Source: JBQTIM01 sp052388135
GTDB taxonomy: Bacteria; Elusimicrobiota; Elusimicrobia; FEN-1173
Reading direction: 5' to 3'
Length of the DNA stretch: 6,822 bases
Assembly (NCBI GenBank): GCA_052388135.1
Contig: JBQTIM010000044.1
Span: 1 to 6,822 of the forward strand
This document shows positions 1 through 6,650 of this stretch, piece after piece. The notes under the pieces are model-generated. The model saw nothing but the letters and a program-made list of their open reading frames with translations, made no database searches and was not told where the DNA came from. Numbering within the stretch: the first letter of the stretch is position 1; each line of letters begins with the position of its first letter. The position numbers were made by a program, and so were the translations under genes.

Positions 1-188
1 CCCTCTCGGCGGTGCGCGGGTCCGGGCGGGGATCCGGCGGCCTTCCGGGAATCCTCCGGGGCGGGGCCGACGCCGGGCTCACGGGAGGCTTGGGTTTGCG
101 CGCCGGTCGCTACCGTTTCGATTACGCTTTCACGCCTCTGGGCGAACTCGGGAGCGTTCAGCGCGCGACGGTAGGGGCGACCTTCTGA
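1..188 (+). CDS. PorV/PorQ-like outer-membrane beta-barrel protein, C-terminal part
   Basis: This is the 3' end of a gene that starts before the window. An open frame from position 3 gives 61 residues before the TGA at 186-188. The residues are glycine-rich with alternating polar and hydrophobic positions, as in antiparallel barrel strands. The end carries the pattern YRFDYAFTPLGELG followed by a last strand ending VGATF, with a C-terminal Phe. That FDYAF-x-PLGELG signature and terminal Phe strand resemble the C-termini of PorV/PorQ (UPF0164-like) outer-membrane barrels, which in various phyla serve in secretion or as general outer-membrane proteins; I recognise it by eye only. The terminator at 264-301 follows it, so it appears to end its own transcription unit and need not belong to the polysaccharide operon. 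Its last codons overlap the left arm of a possible palindrome at 171-239. Confidence 0.65.
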   Translation, partial: LSAVRGSGRGSGGLPGILRGGADAGLTGGLGLRAGRYRFDYAFTPLGELGSVQRATVGATF

Positions 189-239
189 CCGCCAAATAGG
201 CAGGGCCTGCGTCCGCCCGTATGCCCTGGGCGGCCCTAC
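171..239. repeat. Possible palindromic intergenic repeat element (degenerate)
   Basis: The segment is bounded by an imperfect inverted repeat: GTAGGGGCG at 171-179 against CGGCCCTAC at 231-239, matching at 8 of 9 positions, with GTAGGG/CCCTAC exact. Inside are further self-complementary pieces: AGGGCC at 202-207 with GGCCCT at 232-237, and CCGCCC at 213-218 with GGGCGG at 228-233. Elements of this general form (GTAGGG...CCCTAC ends with GC-rich inner hairpins) occur as dispersed REP-like repeats in many GC-rich bacteria; whether this one is dispersed cannot be seen from a single copy. The left arm lies inside the final codons of the upstream gene. It could also be chance pairing in GC-rich DNA. 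Confidence 0.3.
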
Positions 240-263
240 AGCGACACCACCAAAGTTGACACG

Positions 264-301
264 AAAAACGTGAGACCGGCTCGACCTGTCTCACGTTTTT
301 T
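264..301 (+). terminator. Intrinsic (rho-independent) transcription terminator, probably bidirectional
   Basis: AAAAACGTGAGAC (264-276) and GTCTCACGTTTTT (288-300) are perfect reverse complements, giving a 13-bp stem with an 11-nt loop (277-287). The right arm ends in a run of six T (296-301). The left arm begins with five A, so the opposite strand also reads as a hairpin followed by U residues. It lies 75 nt after the stop codon of the PorV/PorQ-like gene and ends 52 nt before the start codon of the next gene. The natural reading is termination of the upstream gene. Some read-through into the polysaccharide operon is possible, because no clear promoter is visible between 302 and 343. Confidence 0.9.
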
Positions 302-343
302 ATTTCAGAAAAACCCGCGCCCGTCCGGAAATGTCGGCGCCCC

Positions 344-347
344 GGAG
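344..347 (+). promoter_or_regulatory. Ribosome binding site deciding the barrel start
   Basis: GGAG sits 6 nt before the ATG at 354. It favours this start over the in-frame GTG at 270, which lies inside the left arm of the terminator stem and has no comparable site. Confidence 0.7.
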
Positions 348-353
348 TCTCCT

Positions 354-1553
354 ATGGAAACGGCAGGCACAATCGCGAGAATCAGGACCCGGACACGTCG
401 CGTCGCGGCGCTGGCCGCGGTGCTTGCTGTCGGAAACCCGGCGGCGGGCGAACTCTTCTCGGACGTGTCCTATTTCCAGCCCTCCGCCTACGGCGATGTC
501 GGCGGCCTCCGGATCCGGCCTTCCCTGGAGACGATTGTGCGGTTCGACGACAACGCGGCACTTCGTCCGGACGGGCGATCGGCGGACAGGATAGGAATCC
601 TCCGGCCCGGTGTGCGGGCGTCGCTGCGGGGTCCGGGCGGTTCCGCCGCGTCGGCGACCTACCGCATGAGCATCGAGCGATTCCGCGAGCACGAGCGTTT
701 CAACGGCCGCGGGCATGAACTTCATGCCGCCGCCCGCGCGGTCGCCGGACCCCTGGCCCTGGAGGTTCGTGAAAGCCGCTCCGTGTCGGAGGGGCAGGCG
801 TCTCCGGTTCTCGCCATGCGGGTGGGCCGCCGCGACGACGCTCGCGGCGCGGGCGTCGGCTGGGACGCGGGCCGCGCTTTTTCGGCCGGCCTGGAGGTCC
901 GCAGCCTGGAGCGCCGGTACGCCCTGCCGCAGGGAAGCCTGACGCATCGCAGCATCGAGGCCGGTCCCTCCCTGGCGTATCGCTGGGCCGAAGAGAGACG
1001 GCTTTTAGCGGATTGGACATGGCTTGGCCTTGCTTACCCGCGGCGTCCCGGCGGCGACGGATCCGGATCTCACGGGCGGATCGGCGCGGATTACACGCCC
1101 TCGCCCAGGATGGAGGCGCGTATCATGGCCGGCTGGCAAACCCGGCGATACGACGATCCCCACGCGGAGGGCCACGCCGGCCCGACCGGCCTCTGGCGGC
1201 TTCGCTACGCGGCCGGGCCGAGAACGACCCTTTCCTTGAGATGGGTTTACGACGTCCAAGACGCGCCTGAGGATCCGGCCGGCCGATATTATCTACAGCG
1301 ATTGAGCGCATCCTCGTTACGTTACCGAGTGAGCACGCGGCTGACGTTGGACGCTGAAGGATCGGTGGCGCGTCGGACCTACGCATCCGGATGGAGGGAC
1401 CGGGCGTACTCTTCGTCCCTGGAAGGCGGGTCCCAGATTTTTCCGGGAACGACCGCCGCGGCTGGCGTGTCCTGGACCCGGCAAATCTCCAGCGTTCCGT
1501 CCCAATCCTACGGCAGCCGGCTTATATCCCTGATTTGCCGCATCGAAATATGA
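354..1553 (+). CDS. Outer-membrane beta-barrel protein of the polysaccharide operon
   Basis: A 399-residue protein, probably the outer-membrane channel through which the polymer leaves the cell. The start is the ATG at 354, which has a GGAG site and is directly followed by a signal peptide: an Arg-rich n-region (residues 9-16), a hydrophobic core (17-26) and probable cleavage near PAA-GE (about 31-32). The frame is open back to 270, but that part overlaps the terminator. The mature part has many short alternating strands with frequent Tyr, Trp and Arg, polar turns rich in Gly, Asp and Pro, and the motif FDDN at 64-67 after the first strand. That is typical of the putative beta-barrel porin-2 type (BBP2-like) proteins common in exopolysaccharide loci. 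No catalytic motif is seen. The last strand ends ICRIEI, so the usual terminal Phe is missing. The export (OPX) gene begins 23 nt downstream. In Myxococcus xanthus, barrels such as EpsX work with short OPX proteins; the same role here is inference. The barrel class is fairly sure, the exact family is not. Confidence 0.75.
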   Translation: METAGTIARIRTRTRRVAALAAVLAVGNPAAGELFSDVSYFQPSAYGDVGGLRIRPSLETIVRFDDNAALRPDGRSADRIGILRPGVRASLRGPGGSAASATYRMSIERFREHERFNGRGHELHAAARAVAGPLALEVRESRSVSEGQASPVLAMRVGRRDDARGAGVGWDAGRAFSAGLEVRSLERRYALPQGSLTHRSIEAGPSLAYRWAEERRLLADWTWLGLAYPRRPGGDGSGSHGRIGADYTPSPRMEARIMAGWQTRRYDDPHAEGHAGPTGLWRLRYAAGPRTTLSLRWVYDVQDAPEDPAGRYYLQRLSASSLRYRVSTRLTLDAEGSVARRTYASGWRDRAYSSSLEGGSQIFPGTTAAAGVSWTRQISSVPSQSYGSRLISLICRIEI

Positions 1554-1564
1554 TCATCCGCAGC

Positions 1565-1571
1565 GGAGGAG
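1565..1571 (+). promoter_or_regulatory. Strong ribosome binding site of the export protein gene
   Basis: GGAGGAG ends 5 nt before the ATG at 1577, the strongest Shine-Dalgarno match in the window. It fixes the start at 1577, although the frame is open from 1391 inside the barrel gene. Confidence 0.85.
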
Positions 1572-1576
1572 AAACC

Positions 1577-2143
1577 ATGATAAAGAAATTGACGGCGGCG
1601 GCCTGTCTGGCGTCCATCTTGGCCGGCGTGGCCGAGGCGTCCGGCGAGTACAAAGTCCAAACGGGCGACGTTCTGAACATTCGGGTCATGCGGCACGAGG
1701 ACCTCAGCGGTCCCCACGCGGTGGCCCCGGATGGAACCATATCTTTCCCGTTCCTGGGCCGGGTGGCGGTCACGGGGCTGACGCTGCCCGAGGTGGCCGG
1801 TCGCGTCGAGCGGGGCTTGAGCGGGAAATACGTGCGCTATCCCTCGGTCACCGCATCTTTGGAGAAAAGCTCGGGAAAGAAGTTCTACATTTACGGCGAA
1901 GTCGGCGCGCCGGGACAATATCTGCTTCCGGACGAGCCGCTGACGGTGCTGCGGGCGTTGGCTTTGGCTGGCGGCCTGAGCAAGGGCGGGTCGGAATCGA
2001 AAGTGAAGATTCTCCGCGCGAAGGACGGCGGGCAGGCGTATGAGGACATCCGCGTTCATGTGGGCAAAATCATTTCGGGCGAGGAGCCCGACCGCGTTAT
2101 CCAGGCGGGAGACGTCGTCACCGTCCGACAGGGCTGGTTCTAG
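1577..2143 (+). CDS. Short polysaccharide export (OPX) protein, Poly_export plus one SLBB domain
   Basis: A 188-residue periplasmic protein of the Wza/OPX superfamily that guides the polymer to the outer membrane. Residues 1-21 form a signal peptide with probable cleavage at AEA-SG. Cys10 lies too early and lacks a proper lipobox, so a lipoprotein is unlikely. Residues 24-95 match the Poly_export domain: YKVQTGDVL at 25-33, then PDGTISFPFLGRV at 51-63, with GLTLPEVAGRV just after. Residues 102 to about 155 look like one SLBB domain, with FYIYGEVGAPGQY at 103-115 and LALAGGLSKGG at 128-138. The protein ends soon after, with GDVVTVRQGWF. E. coli Wza is about twice as long (379 aa) and has further SLBB-type domains and a C-terminal amphipathic helix that forms the outer-membrane pore. 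All of that is absent here, so this protein cannot cross the outer membrane in the Wza manner and probably docks on the barrel encoded just upstream. The stop is separated by one base from the next start. Confidence 0.92.
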   Translation: MIKKLTAAACLASILAGVAEASGEYKVQTGDVLNIRVMRHEDLSGPHAVAPDGTISFPFLGRVAVTGLTLPEVAGRVERGLSGKYVRYPSVTASLEKSSGKKFYIYGEVGAPGQYLLPDEPLTVLRALALAGGLSKGGSESKVKILRAKDGGQAYEDIRVHVGKIISGEEPDRVIQAGDVVTVRQGWF

Positions 2144-2144
2144 C

Positions 2145-3752
2145 GTGGGCTTCTCGGATTCGTCTGTGCCCGCTCCGCTCATGGACTTGCGCGCCGCCGT
2201 CCGGGCCGTCTTTAAAAGGTTCTGGGTCCTGCCCACCGTCATGGCCCTCTCCCTGGCGGCGGGACTGTTCCTTATGTCCTTCTTCACACCGGTTTACGAG
2301 GCCGAGGTGCAGTTGTTGGTGTCGGGGACGCCGCGGGTGGAATCGCCCTTTTACAACGATTTGTCCACGACGCGCCAAGTGGATGTCGCAAGGACCCACG
2401 GCGAACTGTTGAAAAGCCGGGATTTCCTCCAAAGCGTCGTGCTGGCGTTGGGGAAGGATTTGACGCAGCGCGATGAGCGGACGTTCTTTTCTCCCACGAA
2501 GAGGCGATTTTTACAAGGCTGGGAGCGGCTGCAGGGCTGGGCGGGGATCGATCCTGTTGAGGACGCCGAAGCAGGCGATCCGACTCAGAAACTCTTGGAG
2601 TCGCTTGAAAAACGGATCACCGTTGAAGCCACCGATCGGACGGACGTCGTGAACGTGGCCGTCTGGGATTACGACCGCCGCATGGCCGAGCGGATCGGGA
2701 ACGCCCTCGCTTACGTGTATGTGATTTTCAACCTGAAGCGGCAGGCGGAGGAGGTTTCGGCAAAATACGGAGACTTGCATCCGCTGAGCATGCAGTTGAG
2801 CGACAGCATTGTGGCCTTGTATGAGCGGCTGCTGGAGTTCGACCGTCGCGGAAAAAAAGACGTCATGGCGGGGCATGTGAAGATCACCCAGCACGCCAGC
2901 GCGCCGCTGACACCCAAGAGCCCCCGTCGATCCGTCGCGCTGGCCGCCTGCCTTGCGGGGGGATTTCTAGGCGGCTTGTTCCTTATTTTCTTCCTGGACT
3001 ACGCGGACCCAACCTACAAGAGCGCGGACGACCTGCGCAACGACGTGGACCTGCCCTTCCTGGGCGCCGTTCCCCAGAGGCTCTGGCGCCGGCGATGGTT
3101 GTTTCTGCGTCCGGCGAACCCGGAGCCGGAGGCTTTGCTTTCTTTGGCCCATCAAATACAGCGCCTGAGGGCGGCCCGCGGCGCATCCACCGTGAACTTC
3201 GTGGCGGCCGATTATCATCGCAGCAATCCCAGGCTGATTCAACTCCTGGCCCGGTCGCTGGCCCAGATCAACGCGGCGAGAGAGTCCGAGAAGCCCGGAA
3301 ACGCCCTTCTGGTGGAATCCGGACTGAACGGCGACTCGTTTTCATCGGTTTCAAAGGCCGCCGGAGGAAAACGCTCCGGCCGCGCCATGAGCGGCAGCGA
3401 AAATCAAATACGGTCAGTGGACAAGACGCTGTCGGTCGTGGACTGGACGAGCGGAGGAGAACCAAGAGCCCGCGCTTTCGAGGGCAAAGACTGCCGCTCT
3501 TTTCTCGACTTCGTTAAATCCAGCTACGATTTGGTCCTGCTGCACGGTCCTGCCGCGGGCCGAATGGGCGGTTCCATCCTGCCCAATTTGCTGGCCGATG
3601 CCACGGTGCTGATCGTGAACGAACAGCACACCCGCAAGAAGGCGCTCCGTCAGGTCCTGAGGACGCTGGAGGTGAATCAAGTCAAAGTCTTGGGAGTGAT
3701 CTTGAACAATCAGCGGCACTATATACCCGGTTTCTTTTACAAACTGGTCTAG
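2145..3752 (+). CDS. Wzz/GumC-like chain-length protein fused to a degenerate BY-kinase domain
   Basis: A 535-residue inner-membrane polysaccharide co-polymerase. It should control chain length and link the polymerase to the export protein. TM1 is at about 27-47, followed by the typical VYEAEVQLLVSG strand. The periplasmic part (about 48-262) ends in the Pro-rich SAPLTPKSP motif (252-260), and TM2 is at about 263-286. Then come YKSADDLRNDVDLPFLGAVP (291-310) and a cytoplasmic domain with the layout of bacterial tyrosine (BY) kinases. Its ATP-binding motifs are lost. The P-loop region (350-362) reads VNFVAADYHRSNP with no GKS/T. Walker A' reads LLVESGLNGD (388-397) in place of an LLIDADLRRP-like pattern. 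Walker B reads YDLVLLHGP (461-469) with His467 in place of the usual Asp. The fold is otherwise kept (LADATVLIVNE, VLGVILNN). Only two Tyr lie near the C-terminus (HYIPGFFYKLV), so there is no long Tyr cluster. The start is uncertain. GTG 2145 lies one base after the previous stop with only a weak AGGG (2130-2133), while ATG 2181 would give 523 aa. Confidence 0.88.
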   Translation: MGFSDSSVPAPLMDLRAAVRAVFKRFWVLPTVMALSLAAGLFLMSFFTPVYEAEVQLLVSGTPRVESPFYNDLSTTRQVDVARTHGELLKSRDFLQSVVLALGKDLTQRDERTFFSPTKRRFLQGWERLQGWAGIDPVEDAEAGDPTQKLLESLEKRITVEATDRTDVVNVAVWDYDRRMAERIGNALAYVYVIFNLKRQAEEVSAKYGDLHPLSMQLSDSIVALYERLLEFDRRGKKDVMAGHVKITQHASAPLTPKSPRRSVALAACLAGGFLGGLFLIFFLDYADPTYKSADDLRNDVDLPFLGAVPQRLWRRRWLFLRPANPEPEALLSLAHQIQRLRAARGASTVNFVAADYHRSNPRLIQLLARSLAQINAARESEKPGNALLVESGLNGDSFSSVSKAAGGKRSGRAMSGSENQIRSVDKTLSVVDWTSGGEPRARAFEGKDCRSFLDFVKSSYDLVLLHGPAAGRMGGSILPNLLADATVLIVNEQHTRKKALRQVLRTLEVNQVKVLGVILNNQRHYIPGFFYKLV

Positions 3753-3756
3753 GCGC

Positions 3757-5226
3757 ATGCAGGGAGCGATTCTCACGAGGGCGTGGCCGTCTTGGGTGCG
3801 CGAGGGACCCATTGTGGTGCTGTTTTCTCTCGGATTGGGCGCGTTCGCCGCTTCTGTGTCTTTCCTTCCGATTCGCTTCGGTGTCGCGGCTCTGCTCGGC
3901 GCGGGAGGGGTGGCGGCGGCTTGCCTCGCGACCGACAAAAGGCGGTTTTTCCTCGGCCTTCTGAGCTTCAGCGTCATCCTTCAATCGAGCAAGCGGTTGT
4001 GGGTCGTTCCGGGAAGCTTCTTGGGCCAGACGGATGCGCTGGCTTTAACACTGACGGACGCCGCCCTCTTTGCCGGCTACGCGGCCTGGTTCTTTTACGC
4101 GCGGCCCGCGGTCTCCTCGGCGGAAACACGCGGCGGCCTGGCGGTTTTTATACTGGTTCTTATTTTTGCGGTCCTCCCATCCTTCGTCAAGACCGGCGAT
4201 TTGCGCTGGAGTTTTTTGGAGTGGACGCGCATGTGGAAGGCCCTGCTTCTGTATTGGTTCGTTTCCCGGAACGCGCGCTCCCTCGACGATGTCCGGAGGA
4301 TGACGATGTTTTTGGCGGCGGGTCTGTTCCTTCAGGCCGGCGTCGCCGCGCTGCAGAGGTACGGCGGCGGAGGTCCGGCCGGACTCCTCTACTTCGGCGG
4401 TTCCGAGACGACGGTTCAATCTTTTGTGGGGGCGTCGCAAATATTGCGGGCGGGCGGAACCTGGGGACATCCGAATTACTTCGCCTATTATTTGGACCTC
4501 CTGGTGCCTCTTATGCTGAGCCTGTCGCTTTCGCCCTGGGTGCCGGCCGCCCGCCGCCGAGTGTATTTGGCGGCGTTCGGGGCGGGGGTCTTTTGCCTGT
4601 ATCTGTCTCAGTCCCGGGCGGGATGGCTGGCGGCGGGCGGAAGCTCGGGCTTGTGCTTTTTGTTTGTCGCGGCCCGTAATATTCGACAGGGCCGCCTGCG
4701 GGCTCCGATCCTGGTGATGGCCTTGCTGGCCGTGGGCGCGGGAATCGCGGTTCATGAGAGCGTCTACCGGCGTTTCGCCATGAAGGACCAAGGCGCGGCC
4801 ATGGCGCGGGTTCATCAGTGGCGCGTGGCGAAACGCGTCGCCATGGAGAATCCGGTCTTAGGCGTCGGCCTCAACAATTACACGGCGGCCGCCCCGCGCT
4901 ACGACGACACGCCCGTCCGGATCTCGACGTCTTTCCCGGCGCCCGTGCACAACGTTTATTTGCTTGCTCTGGGGGAAACGGGTTTGTTGGGTCTGGCTGC
5001 GCTTCTCGCTTTGATCGCGGCCGCTTTTCGTGCGTCTTGGTTTCCCCGCTGGCCCGAAGGCGAGCGGAGAGACGCGCTTCGCGGGCTGTTTTTCGGCTTG
5101 CTGGCCTATTTTCTGCATGCCAATGTGGACATGAATCCCGTGGGGAGCTACGGATTTTTGTTTTTCATCCTGGGTTTGGTGACGGCCGCGGGCAAGGCAG
5201 GCGCCCGAGGGGCGGAGGCTTCGTGA
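3757..5226 (+). CDS. O-antigen ligase/polymerase family protein (Wzy/WaaL-like, Wzy_C domain)
   Basis: A 489-residue polytopic inner-membrane protein with about a dozen hydrophobic segments. In this setting it most likely polymerises lipid-linked repeat units (Wzy role); ligation of a finished glycan to an acceptor (WaaL role) is the alternative, and sequence alone rarely separates the two. Family marks in order: GTWGHPNYFA (234-243), LSQSRAGW (283-290) with Arg287, HQW (353-355) followed by ENPVLGVGLNNY (364-375) in the large periplasmic loop, and VHNVYLLALGETGLLGL (from 397). The His of the VHN motif and the loop arginines are the residues usually implicated in catalysis in this superfamily. 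The C-terminal hydrophobic stretches include HANVDMNP, and the protein ends in a short Gly/Ala-rich tail. It starts at ATG 3757, 4 nt after the previous stop. No good Shine-Dalgarno site is present, so translation is probably coupled. The TGA at 5224-5226 overlaps the next start. Confidence 0.88.
   Translation: MQGAILTRAWPSWVREGPIVVLFSLGLGAFAASVSFLPIRFGVAALLGAGGVAAACLATDKRRFFLGLLSFSVILQSSKRLWVVPGSFLGQTDALALTLTDAALFAGYAAWFFYARPAVSSAETRGGLAVFILVLIFAVLPSFVKTGDLRWSFLEWTRMWKALLLYWFVSRNARSLDDVRRMTMFLAAGLFLQAGVAALQRYGGGGPAGLLYFGGSETTVQSFVGASQILRAGGTWGHPNYFAYYLDLLVPLMLSLSLSPWVPAARRRVYLAAFGAGVFCLYLSQSRAGWLAAGGSSGLCFLFVAARNIRQGRLRAPILVMALLAVGAGIAVHESVYRRFAMKDQGAAMARVHQWRVAKRVAMENPVLGVGLNNYTAAAPRYDDTPVRISTSFPAPVHNVYLLALGETGLLGLAALLALIAAAFRASWFPRWPEGERRDALRGLFFGLLAYFLHANVDMNPVGSYGFLFFILGLVTAAGKAGARGAEAS
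5214..5218 (+). promoter_or_regulatory. Ribosome binding site of the flippase gene
   Basis: GGAGG ends 4 nt before the GTG at 5223 and lies inside the end of the polymerase gene. It decides the GTG start in the GTGA stop/start overlap, although the frame is open upstream to 4818. Confidence 0.7.
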
Positions 5227-6650
5227 GCAAGTTGATCTCCAACACCAGAATCCTCGCCTTCGCGGAGGCCGTCAACGTCCTTGCGGGCATGGCGACCGTG
5301 GTTTCGGTGGCAAGGATTTTGGACGCCCGGGCCTTGGGCTTGTACTCCTTTTCCTTCGCCCTGGGGTCCGTCGTGGCCGTCGCCTGCCTTTACGGAGCCA
5401 ACGACATGATCGTCCGGGAAATAGCGCGTTCCCCGTCGAGACTGCGCGAACTGTTCGGAAACGCGCTCGCGGCCCGGGCGCTGCCCGCCGCGGCGTTGAT
5501 GGCGCTCTTGGTCGCCGGTCTTGCCGCCGGCGGCTATGGAGGGGAGAAACTCCTCACCGTTCTGCTGTTGGCGACGTCGCGCCTGGCCGACTCTTTCCTC
5601 CAGACCATCTGCGCCTTCTTTCGCGGGCTTCAGGATATGAAGCGCGAGGCCGTGGTGCGCGCCGGATTAAACGCCGCGAACTTGGCGGCGGGCCTGGCTG
5701 TTTTGATCGCGACGCGTTCTTTGTTTTGGTTCGCGGCCGCCTACGCCATGGCCTCGGTCATCGTGTTGGCGGCGGCCTGCCGCTTTGTGATGCGGCGCTA
5801 CGGCGCAAGCATGCAATACATTTCGGCTCCAGCGGTGCGCGCGGCTTTCCTGCAGGGACTGAATTTCACGCTCTTTGGAGTTCTTCTCGTGGTCTACGTT
5901 CAGACCAATACTATTTTGCTGGGGCTGATGAAGGGTGAACTGGCGGCGGGGTTTTACGCGGCCGGATTTCGTTTTGTGAGCGCCCTCGGCTTGCTGGCGA
6001 CGGCCGCCACCGGCGCGGTCTTTCCCGTGATGGCGAAGCTGAACCTCATCAATGATGCCGAAGAGCTCAAATCCACTTATCTTCGGTGCGCCAAGGGGCT
6101 TATGGCCTTGGGCGCTTTCTTCGGCGCTGGCCTTTTCGTGTTCTCGCCGCGGTTGATTTCCTTGTTCTATGGAGACGCCTTCGGGCCCGCCGTGCCGGCC
6201 CTGCGTGTGATGTCGTTTTCCATACTTTTCGCTTATGCCAACGCCTGCACGACGACGCTTCTGTTCGCCGTCAACCGAGAGGGGGCCGTGCTGCGGATTC
6301 TCTCGGCTTCCGTAGCCTTTGTTTTTCTCATCAACTTCCTTCTCCTTCCCGCATTCGGGCATATGGGGGCGGCTTGGACGACTCTCTTGCCCGAGCTGTT
6401 CTTCTTCGGGATTCAATACGCGGCTGTCCGAAAATATTTACCGGGGTTCGGCTTGGGCGCTCTCGCGCTGAAGACAGCGGGGCTGATGGCCGGGCTTTCC
6501 ATCGTCTTGGTCGTCAGCGCCATTCCTCCGGCGGCGCAGGCCGCCGCGCTCATCCTGCTGTTCCTTGCCGGACTGCGGGCGCTTCGCGTCGTCGAGCCGC
6601 GGGAATGGCTGGCCCTGGCCCGCCGGCCCGCCGCGGGAGCCGTCGCATGA
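5223..6650 (+). CDS. Wzx-like polysaccharide flippase (MOP superfamily)
   Basis: A 475-residue integral membrane protein with roughly 12-14 hydrophobic helices, the usual size and shape for Wzx/Polysacc_synt flippases. These move undecaprenyl-linked repeat units from the cytoplasmic to the periplasmic face of the inner membrane. Family marks: ARILDARALGLYSFSFALG (30-48) in the first helix pair, DMIVREIARSP from 61, FFRGLQDMK (132-140), and FPVMAKL (267-273) at the point where the second half begins. This is followed by a central soluble stretch and the Polysacc_synt_C-like half with PRLISLFYGDAFGPA. It starts at a GTG sharing four bases (GTGA) with the polymerase stop, behind a GGAGG site. 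A longer reading from 4818 would merely repeat polymerase-coding DNA in another frame. Its stop at 6648-6650 overlaps the next start (ATGA). Its place right after a Wzy-like gene supports a Wzx/Wzy pathway. Confidence 0.9.
   Translation: MSKLISNTRILAFAEAVNVLAGMATVVSVARILDARALGLYSFSFALGSVVAVACLYGANDMIVREIARSPSRLRELFGNALAARALPAAALMALLVAGLAAGGYGGEKLLTVLLLATSRLADSFLQTICAFFRGLQDMKREAVVRAGLNAANLAAGLAVLIATRSLFWFAAAYAMASVIVLAAACRFVMRRYGASMQYISAPAVRAAFLQGLNFTLFGVLLVVYVQTNTILLGLMKGELAAGFYAAGFRFVSALGLLATAATGAVFPVMAKLNLINDAEELKSTYLRCAKGLMALGAFFGAGLFVFSPRLISLFYGDAFGPAVPALRVMSFSILFAYANACTTTLLFAVNREGAVLRILSASVAFVFLINFLLLPAFGHMGAAWTTLLPELFFFGIQYAAVRKYLPGFGLGALALKTAGLMAGLSIVLVVSAIPPAAQAAALILLFLAGLRALRVVEPREWLALARRPAAGAVA
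6635..6639 (+). promoter_or_regulatory. Ribosome binding site of the acetyltransferase gene
   Basis: GGGAG lies 7 nt before the ATG at 6647, within the last codons of the flippase gene, and supports that ATG as a real start. Confidence 0.6.

Noticed and set aside
256..261. Perfect TTGACA, a possible -35 promoter box for the polysaccharide operon
   Set aside because: At 16-18 bp spacing the sequence reads GC-rich (ggctcg/gctcga/ctcgac) with no -10 resemblance, and that -10 would lie inside the terminator loop.
270..353. N-terminal extension of the barrel protein from a GTG at 270
   Set aside because: The GTG lies in the terminator stem and has no ribosome binding site. The extension would bury the signal peptide, while ATG 354 has a GGAG site and fits the signal peptide.
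1391..1576. N-terminal extension of the export protein into the barrel gene
   Set aside because: ATG 1577 has a GGAGGAG site and begins a clean signal peptide. The upstream part is another frame of the barrel gene.
1592..1606. Lipoprotein signal at Cys10 of the export protein
   Set aside because: The residues before Cys are AAA with no Leu at -3, the n-region is too short, and the hydrophobic core continues past Cys to a good AEA-SG signal peptidase I site.
1508..2287. Long open reading frames on the reverse strand (this one, and others near 300-947, 3414-3977, 4045-4815 and 5667-6416)
   Set aside because: They lie opposite well-supported genes, are rich in Arg, Pro and Gln in the manner of GC-rich antisense frames, and show no recognisable motif.
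4818..5222. Long N-terminal extension of the flippase
   Set aside because: It is an Arg/Gly-rich translation of polymerase-coding DNA in another frame. The GTG at 5223 with GGAGG starts exactly where membrane-protein sequence begins.
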